Below, in pieces: positions 8,745 to 17,609 of a stretch of 64,000 nt of DNA; positions within the stretch are counted from its first letter, which is position 1; each line of letters opens with the position of its first letter. Where the stretch lies: NCBI RefSeq assembly GCF_014650755.1, contig NZ_BMVO01000005.1, forward strand, positions 186,001 through 250,000, given 5' to 3'. The translations under genes and the position numbers were made by a program. A model generated the notes under the pieces. That model saw only the letters and a program-made list of their open reading frames with translations. It did no database searches and was not told the DNA's origin. The stretch comes from Streptomyces chryseus. GTDB lineage: Bacteria; Actinomycetota; Actinomycetes; Streptomycetales; Streptomycetaceae.

Positions 8745-9620
8745 TCAGGCGCCGGCGACCGAGGCCGCGGCGGCGGCTTCCTCGCTCAGCTTCCGTACGC
8801 GCTCGGCGTCGCACGTACGGGGACACGTGACGCAGGTGTCCTCGGGGCGCAGCGTGTAGAAGAGGCAGCAGCTCGCCCGGTCGCGGGTCGGCAGCGTCTC
8901 GCCGTTCGGGCCGCGCAGCTCGCGGAAGCCGGCCGTACCGGCGTACGGCTTGACCGTGCCCGGCAGCAGTTCCTCCAGCTCCCGCATGGCGCGCCGCTCC
9001 TCGCCGAGCAGGTGCGCGACGTACCAGAGCCCTTCCACGATCTCGTCCGTCGCCATCCCCCACAGGGCGCGCTTCCCGCGCCGCATGCGCGGGCCGAAGC
9101 CGTCGAGCACGGGCCCGAGGTGCTCGGCGACGGCGTCCCGCACCTCGCCGCGCAGGGCCTCCTCGTCCGGTACGACGCGGGCGCCGGGCAGGCGGGCGGC
9201 CGGGTCGCCCGGCAGGCAGGCGAACTCCCGCACGCGCACGGCCATCCGGCCCAGCGTCCGCTGGAAGGCGACGTCCTCGACGGGCACGCGCGGCACCCGC
9301 CGCTGCAGGAACCACGGCACGGTGACCAGCAGGCAGGCGGGCCAGGCGTACCGGTGGAGACCGAAACTCGCGACGACGTCGGGGCGGGCCTGCTGACCGT
9401 AGTCCCGCAGGACCTGGGCGTTGTCCCAGGCCAGGAAGGCGTCGAGGGCGGCTCCGCCGGCCGCGAGCTCCGCGGCCCCGACCCAGCCGCCTCCGTGCGG
9501 CGCCTGCTCACCGTCCGCCAGCTCGGCCACGCGCAGACCGGCGAAGACCTCGGTGAGGCGGATGTAGGAGGCCGAGACGGGGGAGGCGGCGACGCCGGGG
9601 AGAAGAGCGGGGACGGTCAT
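8745..9620 (-). CDS. FhuF-like (2Fe-2S) ferric-siderophore reductase-like protein
   Basis: A 291-residue protein whose C terminus carries the four-Cys signature of the FhuF family: adjacent CC in RASCCLFYTL, then CVTC about eleven residues later, with a further Cys in PRTC. In FhuF these residues hold a [2Fe-2S] cluster used to reduce iron in ferric hydroxamate siderophores. The remainder is helical and divergent, as usual for the family. A perfect palindromic iron box sits about 30 bp upstream, so iron-responsive repression by a DmdR/IdeR-type regulator is likely. I chose ATG 9620 over an in-frame ATG four codons upstream. The physiological siderophore is unknown; no transport genes adjoin it. 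Confidence 0.87.
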   Translation of the reverse strand: MTVPALLPGVAASPVSASYIRLTEVFAGLRVAELADGEQAPHGGGWVGAAELAAGGAALDAFLAWDNAQVLRDYGQQARPDVVASFGLHRYAWPACLLVTVPWFLQRRVPRVPVEDVAFQRTLGRMAVRVREFACLPGDPAARLPGARVVPDEEALRGEVRDAVAEHLGPVLDGFGPRMRRGKRALWGMATDEIVEGLWYVAHLLGEERRAMRELEELLPGTVKPYAGTAGFRELRGPNGETLPTRDRASCCLFYTLRPEDTCVTCPRTCDAERVRKLSEEAAAAASVAGA

Positions 9621-9650
9621 GCAGGGGACCACCGAATCGCGATCGTTTGC

Positions 9651-9665
9651 AGGTAAGCCTTACCT
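9651..9665. promoter_or_regulatory. Iron box (DmdR/IdeR/DtxR-type operator)
   Basis: AGGTAAGCCTTACCT is a perfect 15-bp palindrome with a central C. It lies 31 bp upstream of the FhuF-like start and extends into a second TTACC on the right. It matches the TTAGGTTAGGCTAACCTAA-type consensus of actinobacterial DtxR-family repressors. It is also about 77 bp upstream of the divergent GntR gene, which might share the control. Confidence 0.8.
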
Positions 9666-9741
9666 TACCCGATCAATCCGATGTTTGAACTGTGACCCCA
9701 CCCGCCTATCGTGCATATGGGACACGGCACCGGAGGAACGC

Positions 9742-10500
9742 ATGGAGCAGCAGGGCAGACCGCGCGAAGCGGCGTACGGGCACGTGCCCGCCGCCGCCCA
9801 GGCGCCGCCCTCCCCGCGCGTCCCGGAGCAGGTGCGCGGCGAGCACACCCACAGCGAGCCCCCGGCCCCCCGCCCCGTCCAGCGCCACTCCGTCCGCGGC
9901 CAGATCCTCGACGCGCTGCGCGCCGCCCTGGTCAGCGGCGAGCTGGTGCCCGGCGAGGTCTACTCCGGTCCCGGCCTCGGCGCCCGCTTCGGCGTCTCCG
10001 CGACCCCGGTCCGCGAGGCCATGCAGCAGCTCGCGCTGGAGGGCGCGGTGGAGGTCGTGCCGAACCGGGGCTTTCGCGTCACGGTCCGCAGCGCGACGGA
10101 ACTGGCCGAGCTCGCGGAAGTGCGCTCCCTGATCGAGGTCCCGGTCATGCTCCGGCTGGCCCGTACGGTTCCGGCCGCCCGCTGGTGCGAGCTGCGGCCG
10201 CTGGCGGAAGCCACCACGACCGCCGCGGCGACGGGCAACCGGGCGGCGTACGCCGAATCGGACCGCGCGTTCCACCGCGCGGTCCTCTCCCTGGCCGGCA
10301 ACCACCAACTGGTCGCCGTCGCCGACGACCTGCACCGCCGCTCCCAGTGGCCCCTGCTCACCGGGGACCGCCTCGGCCGCCGGGCGGACCTCCTGGCGGA
10401 CGCGGCCGAACACCTCGCCCTGCTGGACGCCCTGGCGGCGCGGGACCTGACGGTGGTGCAGTCCCTGGTCAGCGAGCACTTCGCGGGCGCGGACCGCTGA
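9742..10500 (+). CDS. GntR family regulator with FCD ligand domain
   Basis: A 252-residue protein. A 50-residue Pro-rich N-terminal extension leads into a winged helix (VRGQILDALRAALVSGELVP, then LGARFGVSATPVREAMQQLA). The FadR-type FCD domain follows (EVRSLIEVPVMLRLARTV, then DRAFHRAVLSLAGNHQLV). FCD members usually sense small organic acids through a metal held by Asp and His residues, which are present in the DRAFHRA and EHLALLDAL segments. CGGAGGA precedes the ATG at a good distance. It is divergent from the iron-box gene. Its effector and targets are not evident. Confidence 0.88.
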   Translation: MEQQGRPREAAYGHVPAAAQAPPSPRVPEQVRGEHTHSEPPAPRPVQRHSVRGQILDALRAALVSGELVPGEVYSGPGLGARFGVSATPVREAMQQLALEGAVEVVPNRGFRVTVRSATELAELAEVRSLIEVPVMLRLARTVPAARWCELRPLAEATTTAAATGNRAAYAESDRAFHRAVLSLAGNHQLVAVADDLHRRSQWPLLTGDRLGRRADLLADAAEHLALLDALAARDLTVVQSLVSEHFAGADR

Positions 10501-10533
10501 GCGCGGGGGACGGCGAGCGCGTTCGCCGGTCCG

Positions 10534-11322
10534 CTACGCCGCCGCGTCGGGGGACAGCTGGGCCGCCAGCCAGGTCGGTACGCCGTCCAGCAGGCGGAAC
10601 AGCCGGCCCGCCTCCGCCCGCAGGCGGGTCGCCTCCGGTTCCGGTTCGGCGTCGGCCAGGGCCGCGAGGGCCGGGGCCGTGCCGACCAGGTAGCCGAGTT
10701 CCTCCCGTATCCGCAGCGACTCGGCGAAGCCGTGCCGCGCGTCCGCCAACTCGCCCTCGCGCAGGGACAGTCCGGCCAGATGGCGCCAGGTGAACGACAG
10801 CAGCAGCGTCTCGCCGTGCGCCGTCGCGCCCGCGTGCGCGCGGCGGTAGGCGGCGCGCGCCGACTGCGGGGAGTCGGCGATGTGCTCGGCGACCAGGCCC
10901 CGCCGGAAGTCCAGGAGCGGGCGGCCCGGCGCGTCGGGGGCGAGCAACGCGGCCGCCCGGCCGAGCGCGGAGCGCGCCTCGTCGGCGCGGTCGCGGGCGC
11001 CGAGCACGGTCGACGCGTACGCCAGCTGGCCGCGCTCGCACGCCGCCGCGCCCCGCTCGTCGTCGGTCCTGGCCACCGCCTCCGCCGTGCGCAGGGCGTC
11101 CTCCGCCTCCGCCCAGCCGCGCTCCGTGAACAGGCACCGCTCCACGAGCAGCGAGGCCCGCTGGAGTGCGGCCGCGGGCGCCGGGCCGTCGCCCCCATGT
11201 GGTTCGAGCAGGGCCGCGGCATCGGTCCAGCAGCCGCGCGAGCGCAGCCGCCATACCGCGGTCTGGAGTGGGCTTCCGTCCCCTGCGGTCGTTCCGGAAC
11301 CAGACATGGCGGTATGCGCCAC
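10534..11322 (-). CDS. TPR-like helical repeat protein
   Basis: A 262-residue, almost fully alpha-helical, Ala/Leu/Arg-rich protein with degenerate tetratricopeptide-like pairs (ARAAYRRAHAGATAHG, LAGLSLREGELADARHGFAE). No catalytic motif, signal peptide or membrane segment is visible. This resembles the C-terminal helical part of LuxR/LAL or AfsR-type regulators without the ATPase or DNA-binding domains, so a protein-interaction role is likely. GTG 11322 is preceded by GGGGAGGGC and is my preferred start; GTG 11343 and ATG 11307 are alternatives. It converges with the GntR gene 30 bp away. Confidence 0.65.
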   Translation of the reverse strand: MAHTAMSGSGTTAGDGSPLQTAVWRLRSRGCWTDAAALLEPHGGDGPAPAAALQRASLLVERCLFTERGWAEAEDALRTAEAVARTDDERGAAACERGQLAYASTVLGARDRADEARSALGRAAALLAPDAPGRPLLDFRRGLVAEHIADSPQSARAAYRRAHAGATAHGETLLLSFTWRHLAGLSLREGELADARHGFAESLRIREELGYLVGTAPALAALADAEPEPEATRLRAEAGRLFRLLDGVPTWLAAQLSPDAAA

Positions 11323-11524
11323 ATTGCCCTCCCCGAGCAGCACGTCATTGAGCTGTGAGTGATGGAGCCGTGAAAACGATCAGTAGGTGAAAGGTGATTG
11401 TCGCTCGTGCCCAGTGGGCGAATCTCAGCACGGAATGGCACCCCGGGCCAAGAGTTCAGGTGAACGAATTCACAATCGACCCGGTCAGGGCGCCCGTTCG
11501 GCCGGTAACGGCTGCTGTGGCCGG

Positions 11525-11553
11525 GCCCGCCCGCCGGGGAAGCGCGGGCGGGC
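11525..11553 (-). terminator. Hairpin terminator downstream of pucR
   Basis: GCCCGCCCGC at 11525-11534 pairs perfectly with GCGGGCGGGC at 11544-11553 across a nine-base loop. It lies 67 bp past the pucR stop. The rest of 11323-11619 contains no convincing gene. Confidence 0.65.
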
Positions 11554-11619
11554 GGACCACCCGTCGGGGGAACGGCGCCCGCGACCGGTCATGCGTGTGG
11601 GTGACCTTGGCGGCCCCCC

Positions 11620-13371
11620 TCAGCTCATCCTCAGCGCGAGGAAGAAGTCCAGCTTGTCCTCGAGACGCGACAGATCACGACCCGTCAGTTGCTCGATCCT
11701 GCCCACCCGGTAGCGCAGGGTGTTGACGTGCAGATGCAGCCGGGCCGCGCAGCGCGTCCACGAACCGTCGCAGTCGAGGAACGCCTCAAGGGTGGGAATG
11801 AGTTCCGCCCGGTGGCGCCGGTCGTAGTCCCGCAGCGGATCCAGCAGCCGCGCGGTGAACGCCCGGCGCACGTCGTCCGGCACGAACGGCAGCAGCAGCA
11901 CGTGCGACGCCAGCTCGTGGTGACCGGCCGCGCAGACCCGGCCGGGGCGCGCCGCCGCCACCCGGCGGGCGTGCCGGGCCTCCTCCAGCGCCCCGCGCAG
12001 CCCCTCGGCCGAGTGCACGGCCGCGCTGACACCCAGTGTCAGCCGTCCGTCGTCGGCGAGGCCGCCGGAGAGGGGCTCGCGCACCGCCTCCAGGAGCACG
12101 TCGGCGTGCAGGCCCGCACGGGCGGCCGGAGGCGCCGCGCCCTCGCCCGCCTCGTCGCTCTCCCCGGCCCCGTCGCCGTCCGGCGCCACCGCCGGCAGGG
12201 GGACGAGCGCGATGGCCTCGTCGCCGGCGTGCGCCACCGCGATCCGGTCCGAGGAGTCGGAACCGGCCACCGCCGGGTCGACCAGTATCTCCTCCAGCAG
12301 CGTCTGCGCCACGGGCCCGGCCTGGATCGCGGCGGCGGAGCCGACGGGGCCGCCGGCCCCGCCCGGCCCCCCTTCCAGCCAGTCGACCCGGGCCACGACC
12401 ACCTGCCAGTGCGGCGCCGAGCCGAGGCCGGGCAGCAGCACCGGCGCGGCCACCCGCAGGCGGGCCGCGATCTCGGCGGGGGCCGCGCCCGTCTGCACCA
12501 GCTCCAGGACTTCCTGGGCGAGCCGGCGGCGTACCGTACGGGCCGCGTCACGCCGGTCACGTTCCACGGCGATCAGCTGCGTCACCCCCTGCAGCAGGTC
12601 CAGACGGGCGGCGGGCCAGTCGCCCGCGTCCGCCTCCACGGCCAGCAGCCAGTCCGACAGCACGCTCTCCCGCACGTCGCGGGAAGCGGCCACCGCGGCG
12701 CGGCCGCCGCTGCGGATCGGGAACAGCGAGTACGTCGTGCCGTGCACGGCGGCCCGGTGCGGCGCCCGGCGCCCCGTGCGGCTCGCGGCCAGGTGCTCGC
12801 CGGCCAGTACGGGCCCCACGGCCGGCGGCAGCGGGTCACCGGCGCCCGCGATCTGGCGGCCGGTGGGCGAGAGCACCCAGGCCCGCAGGTCCAGGTCGGA
12901 CGTCAGCAGGTCCAGCACCACCTCGGGGCCGCCGCCGGTCGGGCCCGACGTCATCAGCCTGCGGTGCCGGTCGACGACCGCCGCCAGGTCGCCGGCCCGC
13001 TCGCCGGAGACCTGGCGCACCACGTGCTCGGTGATCGTCGCGAACGCGACCGCCTCGCTGACCGCGAAGAGCGGCAGCCGGTGGCGTACGCACGCCTCGA
13101 CGAGGTCGCCCGGGATCGCGCCGAGCTCCGCCTCGCCCGCCGCGAGCCCGACGACGCCCGCGCTCGCCAGGATGCGTACGAAGGGCTCGGAGTCCTCCGC
13201 GTCACGCCGCCACGCCAGACCGGTGAGCACCAGCTCGCCGCCGGACAGATACCGGCTGGGGTCCCGCAGGTCGGTGGTCATCACACCGCGCACGGTGCGG
13301 TCCAGTTCTTCCTCGCCGCCGAGCAGCCGCAGGCCCAGCGCGTCGGTCTCAAGCAGTGCGCGCAGCCGCAT
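11620..13371 (-). CDS. pucR: PucR family transcriptional regulator of purine catabolism
   Basis: A 583-residue protein with the standard PucR architecture: an N-terminal PucR sensor domain (about residues 8-125, starting LLETDALGLRLLGGEEELD), a central GGDEF-like/CdaR region, and a C-terminal HTH_30 (SWTRCAARLHLHVNTLRYRV, then GRIEQLTGRDL). In Bacillus subtilis PucR controls purine degradation genes in response to ureide intermediates. Here the gene is divergent from the xanthine dehydrogenase operon across 360 bp containing an 18-bp palindrome. The context supports control of that operon and itself. Gly/Asp/Glu-rich linkers at about 340-420 are longer than in Bacillus PucR. The start is ATG 13371. 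Confidence 0.93.
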   Translation of the reverse strand: MRLRALLETDALGLRLLGGEEELDRTVRGVMTTDLRDPSRYLSGGELVLTGLAWRRDAEDSEPFVRILASAGVVGLAAGEAELGAIPGDLVEACVRHRLPLFAVSEAVAFATITEHVVRQVSGERAGDLAAVVDRHRRLMTSGPTGGGPEVVLDLLTSDLDLRAWVLSPTGRQIAGAGDPLPPAVGPVLAGEHLAASRTGRRAPHRAAVHGTTYSLFPIRSGGRAAVAASRDVRESVLSDWLLAVEADAGDWPAARLDLLQGVTQLIAVERDRRDAARTVRRRLAQEVLELVQTGAAPAEIAARLRVAAPVLLPGLGSAPHWQVVVARVDWLEGGPGGAGGPVGSAAAIQAGPVAQTLLEEILVDPAVAGSDSSDRIAVAHAGDEAIALVPLPAVAPDGDGAGESDEAGEGAAPPAARAGLHADVLLEAVREPLSGGLADDGRLTLGVSAAVHSAEGLRGALEEARHARRVAAARPGRVCAAGHHELASHVLLLPFVPDDVRRAFTARLLDPLRDYDRRHRAELIPTLEAFLDCDGSWTRCAARLHLHVNTLRYRVGRIEQLTGRDLSRLEDKLDFFLALRMS

Positions 13372-13731
13372 GGGTGTCGCCGCCGATCTGTTTCTTGGTG
13401 TGAATGGAGGGTGGGCGCGGTTTCAAGCAGTAGTGCTTGATGTTGTCCGGAAAGGCGTGCTCGTCGTTTCCGGAGGAAAGCGGTGGGTCCACCGAGCTTC
13501 GCCTTTCGTTCGAATCTACAAGACGTAAGCAGCCACCAGCCAACTCCTTCATGGTTTCGGTGACTGCACCAGGCGGAGCCCCGGCGGTGTACTTGGGCCA
13601 AGCCACGTGAACAGCAGATGAACGCCTCAGAGCGACCCGAACGGCTTAGAACGACCAGGTCGACAGCCGGCGGTTGGCCGTCTCCAGCCCCAGCGATACG
13701 CGAACCACCCGATTGAGAAGAAGAGAGCCTC
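13372..13731. other. Divergent pucR / xanthine dehydrogenase promoter region
   Basis: This 360-bp stretch separates pucR from the xanthine dehydrogenase operon. It contains the 18-bp palindrome at 13423-13440 and a TTTCCGGAGGAAA imperfect dyad near 13468-13480. The 3' half (13520-13720) is moderately A/T-rich leader sequence ending in an AGAAGAAGAGAG ribosome-binding tract before ATG 13732. I found no supported small gene in it. Confidence 0.55.
13423..13440. promoter_or_regulatory. 18-bp palindrome, candidate PucR operator
   Basis: TCAAGCA-GTAG-TGCTTGA is a perfect 7+7 inverted repeat with a four-base spacer. It lies 51 bp upstream of the pucR start and about 290 bp upstream of the xanthine dehydrogenase operon. 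Position and symmetry suit an autoregulatory site; the identity of the bound protein is inferred. Confidence 0.5.
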
Positions 13732-14622
13732 ATGGACTTCCTTCGCCCCGCCAGCTGGGAGGAGGCGCTCGCCGCCAAGGCCGAGCACCCCACGGCTGTG
13801 CCCATCGCGGGCGGCACAGATGTCATGGTCGAGATCAACTTCGACCACCGCCGCCCCGAGTACCTCCTGGACCTGAACCGCATCGGCGAACTGCGCGAGT
13901 GGGAGGTGGGCGAGGAGACCGTACAGCTCGGTGCCTCCGTCCCGTACACCCAGATCATGGACCACCTGCGGGCGGAACTGCCGGGCCTCGCGCTCGCCGC
14001 CCACACCGTCGGATCGCCCCAGATCCGCAACCGCGGCTCCGTCGGCGGAAACCTCGGCGCCGCTTCGCCGGCCGGTGACTCGCACCCGGCCCTGCTGTCC
14101 GCGGGCGCCGAGGTCGAGGCCGAGTCGGTGCGCGGAACGCGCCTCATCCCGGTCGAGGAGTTCTACACCGGCGTGAAGCGCAACGCGCTGGAGCCGGACG
14201 AGCTGATCAAGCGCGTCCACATCAAGAAGGCCGACGGGCCGCAGCAGTTCTCCAAGGTGGGCACCCGTAACGCCATGGTCATCGCGGTCTGCGCGTTCGG
14301 TATCGCGCTGCACCCCGAGACCCGCACGGTCAAGACCGGCATCGGTTCCGCCGCCCCGACTCCGCTGCGGGCCCGCGCCGCCGAGGACTTCCTGAACGCC
14401 GCGCTCGAAGAAGGCGGATTCTGGGAGAGCGGGAAAATCATCACCCCCTCGATCGCCAAGCAGTTCGCGGAGCTCGCCTCCGGCGCCTGCAACCCGATCG
14501 ACGACGTGCGCGGCACCGCGAAGTACCGCCGCCACGCGGTCGGGATCATGGCCCGCCGCACGCTGGGCTGGACCTGGGAGCAGTACCGCGGCAACGGCCG
14601 CACGCTTGAAGGAGCTGCATAG
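13732..14622 (+). CDS. Xanthine dehydrogenase FAD-binding subunit
   Basis: A 296-residue protein with the two FAD-contact motifs of the CoxM/XdhB family: AGGTDVMVEINF near the N terminus and AHTVGSPQIRNRGSVGGNLG at about residues 88-107. The CODH-FAD C-terminal domain follows (TGIGSAAPTPLRARAAEDFL). It passes electrons from the 2Fe-2S subunit to FAD and on to NAD+. It corresponds to the FAD subunit (PucC) of the Bacillus purine system. It is the first gene of a tight operon; the next start lies two bases after the stop. Divergent PucR probably controls it. Confidence 0.92.
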   Translation: MDFLRPASWEEALAAKAEHPTAVPIAGGTDVMVEINFDHRRPEYLLDLNRIGELREWEVGEETVQLGASVPYTQIMDHLRAELPGLALAAHTVGSPQIRNRGSVGGNLGAASPAGDSHPALLSAGAEVEAESVRGTRLIPVEEFYTGVKRNALEPDELIKRVHIKKADGPQQFSKVGTRNAMVIAVCAFGIALHPETRTVKTGIGSAAPTPLRARAAEDFLNAALEEGGFWESGKIITPSIAKQFAELASGACNPIDDVRGTAKYRRHAVGIMARRTLGWTWEQYRGNGRTLEGAA

Positions 14623-14624
14623 CA

Positions 14625-15221
14625 ATGCGCGTGAATTTCACGGTCAACGGCCGTAAGCAGGAAGCGGACGACGTCTGGGAGGGCGAGAGCCTGCTCTACG
14701 TCCTGCGCGAGCGCATGGGCCTGCCGGGCTCCAAGAACGCGTGCGAGCAGGGCGAGTGCGGCTCCTGTACGGTCCGCCTCGACGGTGTCCCCGTCTGTGC
14801 GTGTCTGGTCGCCGCCGGCCAGGTCGAGGGCCGCGAGGTCGTCACCGTCGAGGGCCTCGCCGACTTCGCCAAGCAGCGCGAAGAGGGCTGCGCGACCGGC
14901 GCCTGCGGTGGCGGCGGTACGTCGCTCCAGGCGGCCCAGCAGTGGCAGGCCAAGGGAACGGACTCGCAGACCGGTGAGGGCGAGGAGCTCGCCCCGATCC
15001 AGCAGGCGTTCATCGACGCCGGCGCCGTGCAGTGCGGTTTCTGCACGCCGGGTCTGCTGGTCGCGGCCGACGAGCTCCTCGAGCGCAACGCCGAGCCGTC
15101 CGACGCGGACATCCGCGAGGCGCTCTCGGGCAACCTGTGCCGCTGCACCGGTTACGAGAAGATCCTGGACGCGGTGCGCCTCGCGGCCGCTCGCCAGGAC
15201 CGCCAGGAAAGCGGGGTCTGA
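14625..15221 (+). CDS. Xanthine dehydrogenase (2Fe-2S) subunit
   Basis: A 198-residue protein with a plant-type ferredoxin cluster site (C40, C45, C48 and C58/C60 in NACEQGECGSCTV...CAC) and a second [2Fe-2S] site (QCGFCTPG at 136-143, then LCRCTGYEKI). It relays electrons between the Mo and FAD subunits. Between the two domains, residues about 82-122 form a roughly 40-residue insertion with its own C89/C94 pair (EEGCATGACGGGG). Common XdhA/PucE-type subunits, about 155-165 residues, lack it. It sits between the FAD and Mo subunit genes with 2-3 bp gaps, so the three are surely co-translated. Confidence 0.92.
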   Translation: MRVNFTVNGRKQEADDVWEGESLLYVLRERMGLPGSKNACEQGECGSCTVRLDGVPVCACLVAAGQVEGREVVTVEGLADFAKQREEGCATGACGGGGTSLQAAQQWQAKGTDSQTGEGEELAPIQQAFIDAGAVQCGFCTPGLLVAADELLERNAEPSDADIREALSGNLCRCTGYEKILDAVRLAAARQDRQESGV

Positions 15222-15224
15222 TCC

Positions 15225-17609
15225 ATGGGCGTCACAGGTACCCCCACCAGCATCAAGCAGGGTTCGAAGACCAAGGGCGGCATCGGCGAGTCCACGCTCC
15301 GCCCCGACGGCACCCTGAAGGTCACCGGCGAGTTCGCGTACTCCTCGGACATGTGGCACGAGGACATGCTCTGGGGCTACACGCTCCGGTCCACCACCGC
15401 GCACGCCGAGATCCGGTCGATCGACACGTCCGAGGCGCTGGCCATGCCCGGCGTGTACGCCGTGCTCACGTACGACGACCTTCCCACCGAGGTCAAGAAC
15501 TACGGCCTGGAGATCCAGGACACCCCGGTTCTCGCCCACGGCAAGGTCCGCCACCACGGCGAGCCGGTCGCCATCGTCGCCGCCGACCACCCGGAGACGG
15601 CGCGCCGCGCCGCCGCCAAGATCAAGGTCGACTACGCCGAGCTGCCCGTCATCACCGACGAGGCGTCGGCCACCGCGCCCGACGCGCTGCTGATCCACGA
15701 GGGCCGCGACGACCACCACATCGGTCACGTCCCGCACCCGAACATCGTGCACCGCCAGCCGATCGTCCGCGGCAACGCCGACGAGGCCGCCAAGCGCGCC
15801 GACGTCATCGTCTCCGGCGAGTACGTCTTCGGCATGCAGGACCAGGCGTTCCTCGGCCCCGAGTCCGGCATGGCCGTACCCGGCGAGGACGGCGGCGTCG
15901 ACCTGTACGTCGCCACCCAGTGGCTGCACTCGGACCTCAAGCAGATCGCCCCCGTCCTCGGCCTGCCCGAGGAGAAGGTCCGCATGACGCTCTCCGGCGT
16001 CGGCGGTGCCTTCGGCGGCCGCGAGGACATCTCGATGCAGATCCACGCGTGCCTGCTCGCCCTGCGCACCGGCAAGCCGGTCAAGATCGTCTACAACCGG
16101 TTCGAGTCCTTCTTCGGCCACGTGCACCGCCACCCGGCGAAGCTCTGGTACGAGCACGGCGCGACCAAGGACGGCAAGCTCACGCACATGAAGTGCCGGA
16201 TCGTGCTGGACGGCGGCGCGTACGCGTCGGCCTCCCCGGCGGTCGTCGGCAACGCCTCGTCGCTGAGCGCCGGCCCGTACGTCATCGAGGACGTCGACAT
16301 CGAGGCGATCGCGCTCTACACGAACAACCCGCCCTGCGGCGCCATGCGCGGCTTCGGCGCGGTCCAGGCGTGCTTCGCGTACGAGGCGCAGATGGACAAG
16401 CTCGCGGCGAAGCTCGACATGGACCCGGTGGAGTTCCGCCGGCTCAACGCCATGGAGCAGGGCACGCTCCTGCCGACCGGCCAGCCGTGCGACTCCCCGG
16501 CGCCCGTCGCCGAGCTGCTGCGCCGCGTCAAGGCCATGCCGCTGCCGCCCGAGCAGCAGTGGCTGGCGGCCGGCGAGCAGGCCGACGTACGCGCCCTGCC
16601 CGGCGGTCTGTCGAACACCACGCACGGCGAAGGCGTCGTACGCGGCGTCGGCTACGCGGTCGGCATCAAGAACGTCGGCTTCTCCGAGGGCTTCGACGAC
16701 TACTCCACCGCCCGCGTGCGGATGGAGGTCATCAACGGCGAGCCGGTCGCGACCGTGCACACCGCGATGGCGGAGGTCGGCCAGGGCGGTGTCACCGTCC
16801 ACGCGCAGATCGCCCGCACCGAGCTCGGCGTCACGCAGGTGACGATCAACCCGGCGGACACCCAGGTCGGCTCGGCGGGCTCCACGTCCGCGTCCCGCCA
16901 GACCTACGTCACGGGCGGCGCGGTCAAGAACACCTGCGAGAACGTCCGCGAGAAGGTCCTGGAGATCGGGCGGGCCAAGTTCGGCTCGTACCACCCGGCC
17001 TGGGCGACGGCGGAGCTGCTGCTCGAAGGCGGCAAGGTCGTCACCGACGGCGGCGAGGTACTGGCCGACCTGGTCGACGTACTCGAAGGCGAGTCGGTCG
17101 ACCTGGAGCTGGAGTGGCGCCACCGGCCCACCGAGGCGTTCGACCTGCGGACCGGACAGGGCAACGGCCACGTCCAGTACTCGTTCGCCGCGCACCGCGC
17201 GGTCGTCGAGGTGGACACCGAGCTCGGCCTGGTCAAGGTCATCGAGCTGGCCTGCGCGCAGGACGTCGGCAAGGCGCTCAACCCGCTGTCCGTCGTCGGC
17301 CAGATCCAGGGTGGAACCACCCAGGGCCTGGGCGTCGCGGTCATGGAGGAGATCATCGTCGACCCGAAGACCGCGAAGGTGCGCAACCCCTCCTTCACGG
17401 ACTACCTGATCCCCACCATCCTCGACACGCCGACCATCCCCGTCGACGTGCTCGAACTCGCCGACGAGCACGCGCCCTACGGTCTGCGTGGCATCGGTGA
17501 GGCCCCCACTCTCTCGTCGACCCCGGCCGTCCTCGCGGCGATCCGGAACGCGACGGGTCTGGAACTCAACCGGACGCCGGTGCGCCCCGAGCACCTCACC
17601 GGTACCTGA
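15225..17609 (+). CDS. Xanthine dehydrogenase molybdopterin-binding catalytic subunit
   Basis: A 794-residue Mo-hydroxylase large subunit. It has the aldehyde oxidase/xanthine dehydrogenase a/b hammerhead domain (about residues 25-140) followed by the Mo-cofactor-binding domain. Typical segments are GGVGGAFGGREDIS, PCGAMRGFGAVQACFAYE (with the substrate-site Arg), GQGGVTVHAQIA and, near the C terminus, GLRGIGEAPT with the catalytic Glu. It hydroxylates hypoxanthine and xanthine to urate in the cytoplasm. Length and subunit split match the three-gene PucCDE type. The Mo-cofactor sulfuration and insertion factor XdhC is encoded two genes downstream. Confidence 0.92.
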   Translation: MGVTGTPTSIKQGSKTKGGIGESTLRPDGTLKVTGEFAYSSDMWHEDMLWGYTLRSTTAHAEIRSIDTSEALAMPGVYAVLTYDDLPTEVKNYGLEIQDTPVLAHGKVRHHGEPVAIVAADHPETARRAAAKIKVDYAELPVITDEASATAPDALLIHEGRDDHHIGHVPHPNIVHRQPIVRGNADEAAKRADVIVSGEYVFGMQDQAFLGPESGMAVPGEDGGVDLYVATQWLHSDLKQIAPVLGLPEEKVRMTLSGVGGAFGGREDISMQIHACLLALRTGKPVKIVYNRFESFFGHVHRHPAKLWYEHGATKDGKLTHMKCRIVLDGGAYASASPAVVGNASSLSAGPYVIEDVDIEAIALYTNNPPCGAMRGFGAVQACFAYEAQMDKLAAKLDMDPVEFRRLNAMEQGTLLPTGQPCDSPAPVAELLRRVKAMPLPPEQQWLAAGEQADVRALPGGLSNTTHGEGVVRGVGYAVGIKNVGFSEGFDDYSTARVRMEVINGEPVATVHTAMAEVGQGGVTVHAQIARTELGVTQVTINPADTQVGSAGSTSASRQTYVTGGAVKNTCENVREKVLEIGRAKFGSYHPAWATAELLLEGGKVVTDGGEVLADLVDVLEGESVDLELEWRHRPTEAFDLRTGQGNGHVQYSFAAHRAVVEVDTELGLVKVIELACAQDVGKALNPLSVVGQIQGGTTQGLGVAVMEEIIVDPKTAKVRNPSFTDYLIPTILDTPTIPVDVLELADEHAPYGLRGIGEAPTLSSTPAVLAAIRNATGLELNRTPVRPEHLTGT

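Noticed and set aside
14163..17594. Very long minus-strand open frame opposite the xanthine dehydrogenase genes
   Set aside because: It mirrors the strong third-position GC bias of three well-identified genes and has low-complexity Asp/Arg/Val-rich composition with no recognisable domain.
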